A DNA stretch of 64,000 nt from JAPHSX01 sp041554195. Lineage in GTDB: Bacteria > Pseudomonadota > Gammaproteobacteria > Thiohalomonadales > Thiohalomonadaceae. Positions 42,404-50,091 of this stretch are shown here, in pieces. Location: contig JBFFMJ010000005.1 in NCBI GenBank assembly GCA_041554195.1, positions 124,001-188,000 on the forward strand, read 5' to 3'. Position 1 is the first letter of the stretch, and every line of letters starts with the position of its first letter. The notes beneath the pieces were generated by a model that was not told the origin of the DNA, did no database searches, and saw nothing but the letters and a program-made list of their open reading frames with translations. The position numbers and the translations under genes are program-made.

Positions 42404-43759
42404 TTACAGCTCGAAGTCATCTCCAAGCTTTTTCGGCACACCCACCAGCTTCAGTGTGGTGTATTGAGGCATACCGTTTTTATACTTCGGCGAATCCTCG
42501 CCTTTAATCAGTGGCTCCAGGTAGGCCCGGCACTTAGGGGTGATACCAAAGCCGTCTTTGCTGATGAAGCTCTTTGGCATCATCTTCTCGACGTTGGCGA
42601 CCTTGGAGAGCGGTGCCTCACCGACCTTCCATTTATAAGGCTTGTCGGAGGTACGCACCACGGTAGGCATGACCGAGTTCTTGCCCTTCACCGCCAGCTC
42701 AACCGCGGCCTTACCCATGGCATAGGCCTGGTCCACATCGTTCTTGGAGGCGACGTGGCGACCGGCGCGTTGCAGGTAGTCGGCAACGGCCCAGTGGTAT
42801 TTCAGACCGAGGTCGTCGCGAATCATGCCGGCAACTACGGGGGCAACACCACCGAGCTGGGTATGACCGAAGTTGTCCTTCAGACCCTGGTCGGCGAGGA
42901 ACTTGCCATCAGCGGTGGCAACACCCTCAGAGACGACAACGGAGCAGTAACCGTACTGCTTCACCTTGGCATCAACGGCGGCCATGAACTTCTCGCGGTC
43001 GAAGGGGATTTCGGGGAACAGGATAATGACCGGGATGTCGTGGTCTTCATCGGCAGCCAGGGCGCCGGCCGCGGCGATCCAGCCGGCGTGACGACCCATT
43101 ACCTCGAGGACGAATACCTTGGTAGAGGTGGCGCACATGGAGCGCACATCGAAGCTCGCCTCACGGGTGGCGACGGCGATGTACTTGGCAACCGAACCGA
43201 AGCCGGGGCAGTTGTCGGTGATCGGCAGGTCGTTATCCACGGTCTTCGGCACATGAATCGCCTGAATCGGGTAGCCCATCTTCTTGGATAGCTGTGAGAC
43301 CTTGAAGCAGGTGTCAGCGGAGTCGCCGCCACCATTATAGAAGAAGTAGCCGATGTCGTGCGCCTTGAACACTTCGATCAGGCGCTCATATTCGCGCTTG
43401 TTCGCTTCCAGGCTCTTCAGCTTGAAGCGGCAGGAACCGAAGGCGCCCGAGGGGGTGTACTTGAGGTTGGCGATGTCGCCCTTGGACTCCTTGCTGGTAT
43501 CGACCAGGTCTTCCAGCAGGGCACCGATAATGCCGTTGCGACCGGCGTAGACCTTACCGATCTTGTCCTTGTGCTTACGTGCGGTCTCGATGACACCGGC
43601 GGCGGATGAGTTGATCACGGCGGTAACACCACCGGACTGCGCGTAGAACGCGTTCATCTTCTTGGGGGCAGCCTTCTTAGGAGCTGCCTTCTTCACCGCC
43701 CGCTTGGCGGGTGCCTTCTTGACAACCTTTTTGGTGGTCGCTTTTTTCTTTGTAGCCAT
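42404..43759 (-). CDS. pfp: Pyrophosphate-dependent 6-phosphofructokinase with lysine-rich N-terminal tail
   Basis: 451 residues. The catalytic part begins near residue 35 (MNAFYAQSGGVTAVINSSAAG). YNGGGDSADT and PKTVDNDLPITDNCPGFGS carry the features of PPi users (Asp-rich loop, Lys in PKTxDND), and MGRHAGWIAAA binds sugar phosphate. PPi-PFKs of autotrophs and methanotrophs act reversibly on fructose 1,6-bisphosphate, and sedoheptulose bisphosphate, saving PPi. Residues 1-34 are a low-complexity tail of 14 Lys, 1 Arg and Ala/Pro/Thr/Val, like a histone H1 C-terminus, which is not normal for the family. The gene follows a hypothetical gene 48 nt upstream. Confidence 0.93.
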   Translation of the reverse strand: MATKKKATTKKVVKKAPAKRAVKKAAPKKAAPKKMNAFYAQSGGVTAVINSSAAGVIETARKHKDKIGKVYAGRNGIIGALLEDLVDTSKESKGDIANLKYTPSGAFGSCRFKLKSLEANKREYERLIEVFKAHDIGYFFYNGGGDSADTCFKVSQLSKKMGYPIQAIHVPKTVDNDLPITDNCPGFGSVAKYIAVATREASFDVRSMCATSTKVFVLEVMGRHAGWIAAAGALAADEDHDIPVIILFPEIPFDREKFMAAVDAKVKQYGYCSVVVSEGVATADGKFLADQGLKDNFGHTQLGGVAPVVAGMIRDDLGLKYHWAVADYLQRAGRHVASKNDVDQAYAMGKAAVELAVKGKNSVMPTVVRTSDKPYKWKVGEAPLSKVANVEKMMPKSFISKDGFGITPKCRAYLEPLIKGEDSPKYKNGMPQYTTLKLVGVPKKLGDDFEL

Positions 43760-43807
43760 AAACTCCGTCTCCCAGATGGTTATTGCGGGTTATTTTTAAA
43801 TTAACTG

Positions 43808-44167
43808 TTATTGATCGGCTTTATCCTGCTCTGCCGATTCCTGTAAATGGTGGTCGGCCTGTACCTGTAGCAGGGTGATTACACACTCGGTCAGATCCGT
43901 ATAGCTCTCAACACCGGTTCCGTATTGTTGGTGAACTCGATAGAAAAACTGGCTGCGGTATTGCCCCTCGGCAGTCTTAACAATGAGCAAATTGGCACCA
44001 TCATCCTGCCAGTAGACGGCAGGGCAGGGGATAAGCTCAGTGGAGTGCGGGTTGAGACGCATCTCAATGTCCACCAGTTCTAGCTCTACCTCTCGGTGGT
44101 AGCGCTGCTTGAGGGTGTCCTGGATAACCCACATTTCGTTTTTGTTGAATTCAGGTATGGTTGCCAT
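43808..44167 (-). CDS. Conserved hypothetical protein upstream of pfp
   Basis: 119 residues, cytoplasmic, no signal peptide. MATIPEFNKNEMWVIQDTLKQRYHREVELELVDIEMRLNPHSTELIPCPAVYWQDDGANLLIVKT..FFYRVHQQYGTGVESY is a compact alpha/beta-looking domain ending in a disordered acidic tail. Not recognised. It is co-directional with pfp and 48 nt upstream of it, so co-transcription is likely; a regulatory or accessory link with PPi-PFK is only inference. Confidence 0.7.
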   Translation of the reverse strand: MATIPEFNKNEMWVIQDTLKQRYHREVELELVDIEMRLNPHSTELIPCPAVYWQDDGANLLIVKTAEGQYRSQFFYRVHQQYGTGVESYTDLTECVITLLQVQADHHLQESAEQDKADQ

Positions 44168-44387
44168 GGTGACTCGCGTTGTTGTTTCGGAGAGGCGCAG
44201 CTTACCGTTTTAAGCCCCGTTTGTCCGTGCCTTGCAAATCCCTTGCATTTGACTTGACCATAAAAGTGGGATTAGCTTAAACCCTTGCTGAAGGTAACGG
44301 TAATGCAATTTGCCTATACCATCATGCAAAAAATTTAATAACAAACAAATATTGAAAGTGTAAAACGGAAGGGACTGAGGGGGAGCA

Positions 44388-45581
44388 ATGAGAATCGTGC
44401 TGTTGGGTGCGCCGGGAGCGGGTAAGAATACACAGGCCGCGCTGCTTGCTGAGAAGTTCTGCATCCCCAATATCTCCAGTGGCGAGCTGATGCGCCAGGC
44501 GGTACAGGCCGGCACGCCGGAGGGGCAGGAAGCCAGGGCGGCGCTGGAGGTTGGTATGGGTGTGGGTGACGAGCTGATGCTCTCCATCATCAAGCAACGC
44601 CTGCAGCAGGAAGATGTGCAAAAGGGCTTTATCCTGCAGGGCTTCCCGCGCAATATTCCCCAAGCCGAGGCGCTCGATATTATGTTGTTCAGTATGGGCC
44701 AGCCCATCGATGCGGCGCTGCTGCTTGATATTGACCTCGATAATCTGATGGAACGCCTGACCGGGCGGCGTACCTGCCGTTCCTGCGGCGAGAGTTTTAA
44801 TGTCTTTACCGCCCCCCCTAAGCTTGATGATCGCTGCGATGAGTGTGGTGGCGTGTTGCGCCATCGTGCCGACGATCGTGAGGTGACGGTTGAAAATAAG
44901 TTGCGGGCCTATGAAGCTTTGACTCTGCCGTTAGTTGATTATTTTGGTCGTCAGAACAAACTCTATACGGTGGCCGGTAAGGAGGCGATTGAAACGGTCT
45001 TCACCACGCTCGTTGCAGTGCTGGATGGCGTTGAGCCGGGGCAGCATAAACCCCTGGCCCCTCTCGATGCGGAGACAAAACCTGCAGAAGAGCCTGCTGT
45101 TGAGGCAGAGCTGGAGGTTGCTTTAGCCACGGCAGAAACGGCTGAGATCCCAGTAGAGAAGGCCCCAGCCAAGAAAACTCCAGCCAAGAAAACTCCAGCC
45201 AAGAAAACTCCAGCCAAGAAAACTCCAGCCAAGAAAACTCCAGCCAAGAAGGCCCCAGCCAAGAAAACTCCAGCCAAGAAGGCCCCAGCGAAGAAGGCCC
45301 CAGCGAAGAAGGCCCCAGCGAAGAAAACTCCAGCGAAGAAAACTCCAGCGAAGAAAACTCCAGCGAAGAAAACTCCAGCGAAGAAAACTCCAGCGAAGAA
45401 AACTCCAGCGAAGAAAACTCCAGCGAAGAAAACTCCAGCGAAGAAAACTTCAGCGAAGAAAACTCCAGCGAAGAAAACTCCAGCGAAGAAGGCCCCAGCC
45501 AAGAAGGTCCCCGCAAAGAAGGTCCCCGCAAAGAAGGTCCCCGCAAAGAAGGCCCCCACAAAGAAAAAAAACAGTAGTTAA
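44388..45581 (+). CDS. Atypical adenylate kinase fused to a long lysine-rich (PAKKT)n tail
   Basis: 397 residues; residues 1-215 are an adenylate kinase and 259-397 a repeat tail. The P-loop is GAPGAGKNTQA (Asn14 where Gly is usual). ISSGELMRQ replaces ISTGDMLR, and LQGFPR carries Gln84 where almost all members have the Asp of DGFPR. Four zinc-type cysteines are kept (C130, C133, C150, C153) in a LID domain. The acidic linker (215-258) leads to about 27 copies of a five-residue unit, mostly PAKKT or PAKKA. The substitutions may change nucleotide choice or rate. The tail resembles eukaryotic H1 and Pseudomonas AlgP. The reading frame ends shortly after an A8 tract; see findings. Confidence 0.85.
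   Translation: MRIVLLGAPGAGKNTQAALLAEKFCIPNISSGELMRQAVQAGTPEGQEARAALEVGMGVGDELMLSIIKQRLQQEDVQKGFILQGFPRNIPQAEALDIMLFSMGQPIDAALLLDIDLDNLMERLTGRRTCRSCGESFNVFTAPPKLDDRCDECGGVLRHRADDREVTVENKLRAYEALTLPLVDYFGRQNKLYTVAGKEAIETVFTTLVAVLDGVEPGQHKPLAPLDAETKPAEEPAVEAELEVALATAETAEIPVEKAPAKKTPAKKTPAKKTPAKKTPAKKTPAKKAPAKKTPAKKAPAKKAPAKKAPAKKTPAKKTPAKKTPAKKTPAKKTPAKKTPAKKTPAKKTPAKKTSAKKTPAKKTPAKKAPAKKVPAKKVPAKKVPAKKAPTKKKNSS
45162..45578 (+). repeat. 15-bp tandem repeat array encoding the (PAKKT)n tail
   Basis: About 27 units of a 15-bp period, mainly CCAGC(C/G)AAGAAAACT with variants using GGCCCC or GGTCCC. Units with CCAGCC cluster at the start, with CCAGCG in the middle, and with CCCGCA at the end, the pattern of stepwise local duplication. 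Copy number is likely to vary among strains. Confidence 0.95.
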
Positions 45582-45621
45582 GAAAAAATCTGCAAAGAAG
45601 CGCTAAGGCGCGGATTGCATT

Positions 45622-45666
45622 AAAAAAACACCTAAGGGGCTACTCTCTGTTAGGTGTTTTTTTTTT
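45622..45666 (+). terminator. Intrinsic terminator after the adenylate kinase gene
   Basis: AAAAAACACCTAA / TTAGGTGTTTTTT stem, 15-nt loop, long T-run to 45666. Confidence 0.85.
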
Positions 45667-45907
45667 GCCTTTTAATGGTGTTTTGGGCCCTTCTGTCTCT
45701 GCCTTTTACCGACCGTGTAAGACAAAAACCGAAGAAAATTCAAGACGATAGCGGACGGTCACCACCGCTGCTACCCACTACACTGTGCCTCCACAGGTGG
45801 TTTTGACGGGCGGATTGAAAATTCACTTTTCGGACCTATACAGAAACAACGGCTGTGCTACTTTTTGTAAATGTCAGTACGGCATAACCCTGTTTACGGA
45901 GGCTGTT

Positions 45908-46009
45908 ATGGTAAAAAAACATTCCGGTGTTATCCCCGCCCTTATACTCCTGGCGGCAATGTTGGCGGTGCTGGCGGATCCGGCCTCAGCGGCGAGTCTG
46001 CTTTTCTAG
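45908..46009 (+). CDS. Putative small exported or membrane peptide
   Basis: 33 codons: MVKKHSGVIPALILLAAMLAV, then LADPASAASLLF. It reads as a signal-peptide-like helix with a possible cleavage site (ASA-A). ACGGAGG lies 7 nt before the ATG. It ends directly against the 3' end of the SRAP-like gene on the other strand. The rest of 45667-45907 shows no gene. A short remnant of a larger secreted protein is an alternative. Confidence 0.4.
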   Translation: MVKKHSGVIPALILLAAMLAVLADPASAASLLF

Positions 46010-46420
46010 TTAACCACTGACGATGCGCGGCCAGCGTGGATGCACGGCCTCCGGCATTTCCGGGTTAATGGTCACCACATAGACTCGCTGCTCGTTCCCC
46101 TGGCGTGCAACCAGCCCCTGTACCCACTGCCCCGAGGTAAGTTCAAACCAGTGGCTCTTCCCCTCGATATCCTTCTCCATAAATCCCTGTAGTTGCAACC
46201 GCACTGGCCGCGGTTGCCAGCGACTCCATACCCCGGTACGAATGGACTCCAGCCGTGCCCAGCCGCCCAGTGGCAATTGGCCTGATTCATCTCGCCGTCG
46301 TCCCCATACCACCATCGCGGTGTCGCCACGGCGTGTCATCACCGGTAACCGGGCATGCGGGTTGGGAAAGTAGCAGCGGCACTCCTGCTCTTCACTCATA
46401 TAGGCGACCCCCCCACACAT
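46010..46420 (-). CDS. Compact SRAP-like protein next to a Y-family polymerase
   Basis: 136 residues starting Met-Cys-Gly-Gly. In SRAP proteins (HMCES/YedK) Cys2, exposed after Met removal, crosslinks to abasic sites. Other parallels are PVMTRRGDTAMVVWGRR, GGWARLES, and a late HPRWPRIV resembling the HxRMPxIL that supplies the catalytic His. It is much shorter than YedK (about 220). The gene starts 2 nt after the polymerase stop, so it is translationally coupled to it. Assignment to SRAP is inference from the ends and from the context; a recognised family name is not certain. Confidence 0.55.
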   Translation of the reverse strand: MCGGVAYMSEEQECRCYFPNPHARLPVMTRRGDTAMVVWGRRRDESGQLPLGGWARLESIRTGVWSRWQPRPVRLQLQGFMEKDIEGKSHWFELTSGQWVQGLVARQGNEQRVYVVTINPEMPEAVHPRWPRIVSG

Positions 46421-46421
46421 A

Positions 46422-47672
46422 TCAGACGGTGCGGCGGTGCCCGGTCGGCTTCCACGCCGGGGCGATCACATCGGGCATTTCGCCGCGATTAATGAGGCGG
46501 GCCGGGGCAAGGGTCAGGTCGCCGAAGCGCTGATTAATCGCGTCCATGGCGCGGTTGCTTCCCTCGTTAGCCAAGGGGTGTAGAGTGGCGAAGAGATCTC
46601 CCTGCAGTTGCGCCGGGCGTGGGTCGAGGGCGGTGACCTGTACCTGATAGATCGGCTCGCCGTGCCAGCGCTGTGCCACAACCTGACGACAGAGGGTAAA
46701 GATGGCTCGCCCGTCATTGGTTGGCAGGGGCAGTTGCCGCTTCTCGCCGATCCACCCCTCTTCGCTCTTCAGGGCGATGAGCAGGCGTTGCGCCTCCATG
46801 TCGTAGCGACGCAGTCGTGCTCCGACCTTTTCGCTCATGTGCTGCAGAAAGGTTAGCAGCACCTCGCGATCACAGGTGGCCGGGGGCAGCACCTTACCGT
46901 GGCCAATCGACTTGGGTGGGGGGACATCGGGGTGCAGTCCATCGGGGTCCAGCCCCTGACACATCAGCCAGATGCGCCGCCCCAGATTGCCAAAGCGGGC
47001 GGCGAGTACGCTAATGGGCAGCTGCTGCATTTGGCCGCAGGTCGCTACCCCGTGTTCGGCAAGAAAGCCCCCGATCCCTTTGGCGATACCGCATAACGCG
47101 GTTGTTGGTAGCCTGGCCAGGCGACGGCGCGCCTCCCACGGCGGGATCACGGTCAGGCCGTTGGGTTTTTGCAGTTTGGCGGCGAATTTAGCGGTGGTCT
47201 TGTCGCCACTAACCCCGACCGAACAGTGTAGCCCCGAGACCTCGAAGACCTTCTGTTTCGCCAGCCAGGCGATGCGTGCAGGGGTGCCGTGCAGGCGCTG
47301 GCAGCGGGTGACGTCGAGAAAGGCCTCATCGACGGAGAAGACCTCCATGTCGGGGCAGATCGAGTGTAGTCCCGCCATGATCTCGGTGGATAGGGCCGCG
47401 TAGACCTTGGGGCGGGTCGGGCGCTGCACCAGCTGCGGGCAGAGCTGGCGTGCCTCTTTCAGGCGCATGCCGGTTTTAATACCGAAGGCACGTGCCTCGT
47501 AGGAACTGGTGATAATGGTGCTGCCCTGGCTACCGTTGGTTACCGCGATGGGGCGGCCGCGCAACTCCGAAAAGTCGCGTTGCTCAACGCTGGCGAAAAA
47601 GGCATTCATGTCGACCAGGATAATGGCACGCGGCCAGTAGACCGGGCAGCTGAGATGGGGGAGGGGTTCCAT
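46422..47672 (-). CDS. Y-family translesion DNA polymerase (DinB/UmuC-like)
   Basis: 416 residues. Catalytic motifs: VDMNAFFASVEQ near residue 21 and VFSVDEAFLDVTRC near 110, giving the Asp and Asp-Glu metal ligands. ITSSYEARAFGIKTGM, HCSVGVSGDKTTAKFAAKLQKPNG and a helix-hairpin-helix segment follow; the little-finger region ends in a divergent C-terminus. It is longer than Pol IV (about 350). It forms a cassette with the SRAP-like gene after it and a 46-codon gene before it, behind an operator with paired LexA-like sites. This is a predicted SOS cassette. Confidence 0.9.
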   Translation of the reverse strand: MEPLPHLSCPVYWPRAIILVDMNAFFASVEQRDFSELRGRPIAVTNGSQGSTIITSSYEARAFGIKTGMRLKEARQLCPQLVQRPTRPKVYAALSTEIMAGLHSICPDMEVFSVDEAFLDVTRCQRLHGTPARIAWLAKQKVFEVSGLHCSVGVSGDKTTAKFAAKLQKPNGLTVIPPWEARRRLARLPTTALCGIAKGIGGFLAEHGVATCGQMQQLPISVLAARFGNLGRRIWLMCQGLDPDGLHPDVPPPKSIGHGKVLPPATCDREVLLTFLQHMSEKVGARLRRYDMEAQRLLIALKSEEGWIGEKRQLPLPTNDGRAIFTLCRQVVAQRWHGEPIYQVQVTALDPRPAQLQGDLFATLHPLANEGSNRAMDAINQRFGDLTLAPARLINRGEMPDVIAPAWKPTGHRRTV

Positions 47673-47679
47673 ACAGGGC

Positions 47680-47820
47680 TTAGCGGTAGCGGCGCATCTG
47701 GCCTGCTAACGTCTCAACAGGGCGCACGGCGGCGATCTCCTGCAGTAGCGGTGTACGGCCGTGGCGGGCGATGACGTCGCGGCTACAACGACAGGTATCG
47801 TGTTGGCGTTCAGATAGCAT
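47680..47820 (-). CDS. Small gene leading the polymerase cassette
   Basis: 46 codons from the ATG at 47820, with GGAGAA six bases upstream; a longer reading from 47874 would run through the operator. MLSERQHDTCRCSRDVIARHGRTPLLQEIAAVRPVETLAGQMRRYR contains a CRC motif and basic ends. It stops 7 nt before the polymerase start. Not recognised; it may be a short regulator or a remnant of a larger SOS gene. Confidence 0.5.
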   Translation of the reverse strand: MLSERQHDTCRCSRDVIARHGRTPLLQEIAAVRPVETLAGQMRRYR

Positions 47821-47825
47821 TGAAT

Positions 47826-47868
47826 GTTCTCCATGTGTTCTCTTTAGAATAGAGAACTTATTGAGAAC
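47826..47868. promoter_or_regulatory. Symmetric double LexA-like operator (GTTC-N7-GTTC and its inverse)
   Basis: GTTCTC at 47826-47831 and 47837-47842, then GAGAAC at 47852-47857 and 47863-47868. This gives GTTC-N7-GTTC facing GAAC-N7-GAAC, the direct-repeat LexA site known from Alphaproteobacteria, present twice in mirror orientation around a 9-bp centre (TTTAGAATA). A -10-like TATTCT lies in the centre on the minus strand. It sits directly before the polymerase cassette. Confidence 0.6.
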
Positions 47869-47999
47869 ATACAACCGCGATTGTCGATCATTCTTCCACG
47901 CTGCTGAGCAGGTATAGAATTAGCGGCAATGCTTGTAAACTAATCGATTGCATCCATTAAAATAACTACCCACTAAAAAACTCTGGAAAGATACTCCTC

Positions 48000-50037
48000 A
48001 TGGCTCATAAGCATCAACAGAACCCCGATCACCCGTTCATGTTGTCGCGACTCTGGCGTTTCCCCCTGATTCTGGGGGCGCTATTTGGCTTTCTCCTGTC
48101 TGCAGTCGTCGTCCAGTTGAGTGCTGGTGAGCGAGAGCGGGACTTCATGGTGGCCGCCGAGGGGGCGGGGATCGATTTCAGGGAGCACCTGGCTGAAGGG
48201 GAGGGGGTCATTAACAACATCGTGTTGTTGTTCAATGCCTCCAGCCACGTCACGGAGAGTGAGTTCCGCCTTTTCATCAATTCCCAGTTCAACACCCATC
48301 TTGATATTAAGTCGGTCTATTTTCTGGCTGACAAGGGGGGAGATAACCGTTACGCCAGAGAGGCGGCAGCCGTGTCGCAGACGGTGGTGATTCCCGGTGA
48401 GGTGGGTGGGTCTCCCTTGGCCCAACTTTATAGCGTAGGGCATCCCAATAATGCTTTTTCTAAGCTGGGCTGGGAGGCCTGGAACGAGGCGCGTACGGTG
48501 CAGGCCATTGGTGCGGCTATTGCCCAGGGTGGGATCACCATGGGCGGGGTGATGGCACTGGATGATGGTTCCATCGCCTTTAGCCAATACCGGGCCGTCT
48601 ATAACGATGGGGGGCGGGGGGAATTGCTGGGGGTGATCGCGGTGCTGTTCCGCCCTGCCGATGTGGTGAAACATATTGCACAGGACTATCGGGTGAATGT
48701 TGCGGTCAGCGTTGCCGGGCAGATGACCGGTGTTGCGGTGTGTTGCCGTGAAGTGGGAGAAAAACTGCTGCCGACATTTGTCGTGGATGATGGCTTCGAT
48801 TACCGCGGCATGCCGTTTCAGTTGCGTTTTTCCAAGGGACTGGGCTGGGGTGATGTCTATATGAAGGTGGCGGTGCTGGCCTTTGTTATCGGTGCCCTGC
48901 TGGTGATGGTGATGCGTCGCCTGCGTATGGCCAATATGGCGCGCACCCAAATGTTGTTGGAGCGTAACCGGACGATTAAACGCCAGGTGGAGGAGCAGAC
49001 ACGGGCACTTCGTGTGGCGAATACCGAACTGGTGCAGCAGAAGGCGGCACTGGATGAGCACGCCATTGTCAGTATTGCCGACCCCTCGGGCAACATTACC
49101 TATGTGAACGAAAAGTTTTGCGAAATCAGTGGGTATCACAGTGATGAGCTGGTGGGCAGAAACCACCGTATTGTTAAGTCTGATCGCCACCCCAGTGAAT
49201 TTTATGATGAGATGTGGAACACCATTACACAGGGCAAGGTGTGGCACGGTGAGGTATGCAACCGCAGCAAGCAGGGTGATGAGTACTGGGTTAACTCCAC
49301 GATAGTCCCCTTCCTTGATGAGCGTGGCCTGCCTTACCAGTATGTTTCTATCCGCACCGATATTACCGCACTCAAGGCGGCGAAGCTGGCCATGGTTGAG
49401 CACGATTCTTAATACCGTGCCCGCGCTGGTTTGGTATAAGGATCGTAAGAGCAATATTGCCAACCAGGCGGCAGCGGCACTGGCCGGGCTAAGCCCGGAG
49501 GAGATGGCCGGACGACCGGACTCCGACTTCTTCCCGGCAGAGGCGGTGGCGCGTTATCGTGAAGATGACCTGCTCGTGCTGCAGAGCGAAGCGCCGTTAT
49601 TTGATCGGCGCGAGAGTCTGGGTAGCTTAGATAAGCCGCACCACTTCCGTGTCGACAGGGTGCCTTACCGTAGTGAAGCCGGTGATGTTATTGGTCTTAT
49701 TGTTATGGCCAGTGATATTACCCGACAGGAGGAGGTTGAGTAGGCTCTACTATTAAATGAGGAGCGCCAGCGCCGTCGCCAGAATTTTGTCAATATCGGT
49801 ACCTGGGATTGGAATATTGAACCCTACTGGTCGGGTGGGACCGCCCTGGTTAGGGCCTCTGAGCCGGCAGCGAAGGAGAGTGGTGAGCACAACATCGAAC
49901 ACTGCACTATTAGCGCAGATGGCAGCATGCGCTGGGTTTATGGAGAGGCCGGCACCATTTTGAATAGTGCCGGTGAAGTGGTGCGTATGGTGGGCCCGGT
50001 GCAGGATATTACTGATCGAATAGGTGCGCAAAGCTAG
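48000..50037 (+). pseudogene. Decayed membrane sensor with PAS domains
   Basis: The intact first part (48000-49412, 470 codons) has TM1 (about 20-40), a periplasmic region, TM2 (about 293-311), a coiled coil and one PAS/PAC domain (ITYVNEKFCEISGYHSDELVGRNHRIV..VSIRTDITALKAAKLAM). It then stops. The next frame, from about 49402, continues with a second PAS (ILNTVPALVWYKDRKSNIANQAAAALAGLSPEEMAG..GLIVMASDITRQEEVE) to a TAG at 49741. In the same frame beyond it a third, internally shortened PAS follows (FVNIGTWDWNIE..NIEHCTISADGSMRWVYGEAGTIL..GPVQDITDRI) to 50037. No GGDEF, EAL or kinase output remains. The first part may still be expressed. Confidence 0.85.
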
Positions 50038-50091
50038 GCGGCGTTGCCCGATAACCTTGGGCAGAACACCAACGTTACCGCCCAGAAGCTT

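Noticed and set aside
44963..45561. Antisense frames with FAGV or LEFSS repeats opposite the lysine tail
   Set aside because: They merely mirror the 15-bp repeat; the plus strand has the kinase, the start signal and the terminator.
45162..45578. CRISPR-like array
   Set aside because: The 15-bp period is continuous with no unique spacers and is in frame with a protein.
48081..49463. A 460-codon frame opposite the PAS sensor
   Set aside because: His-rich shadow of a real coding region; no start signal or motif.
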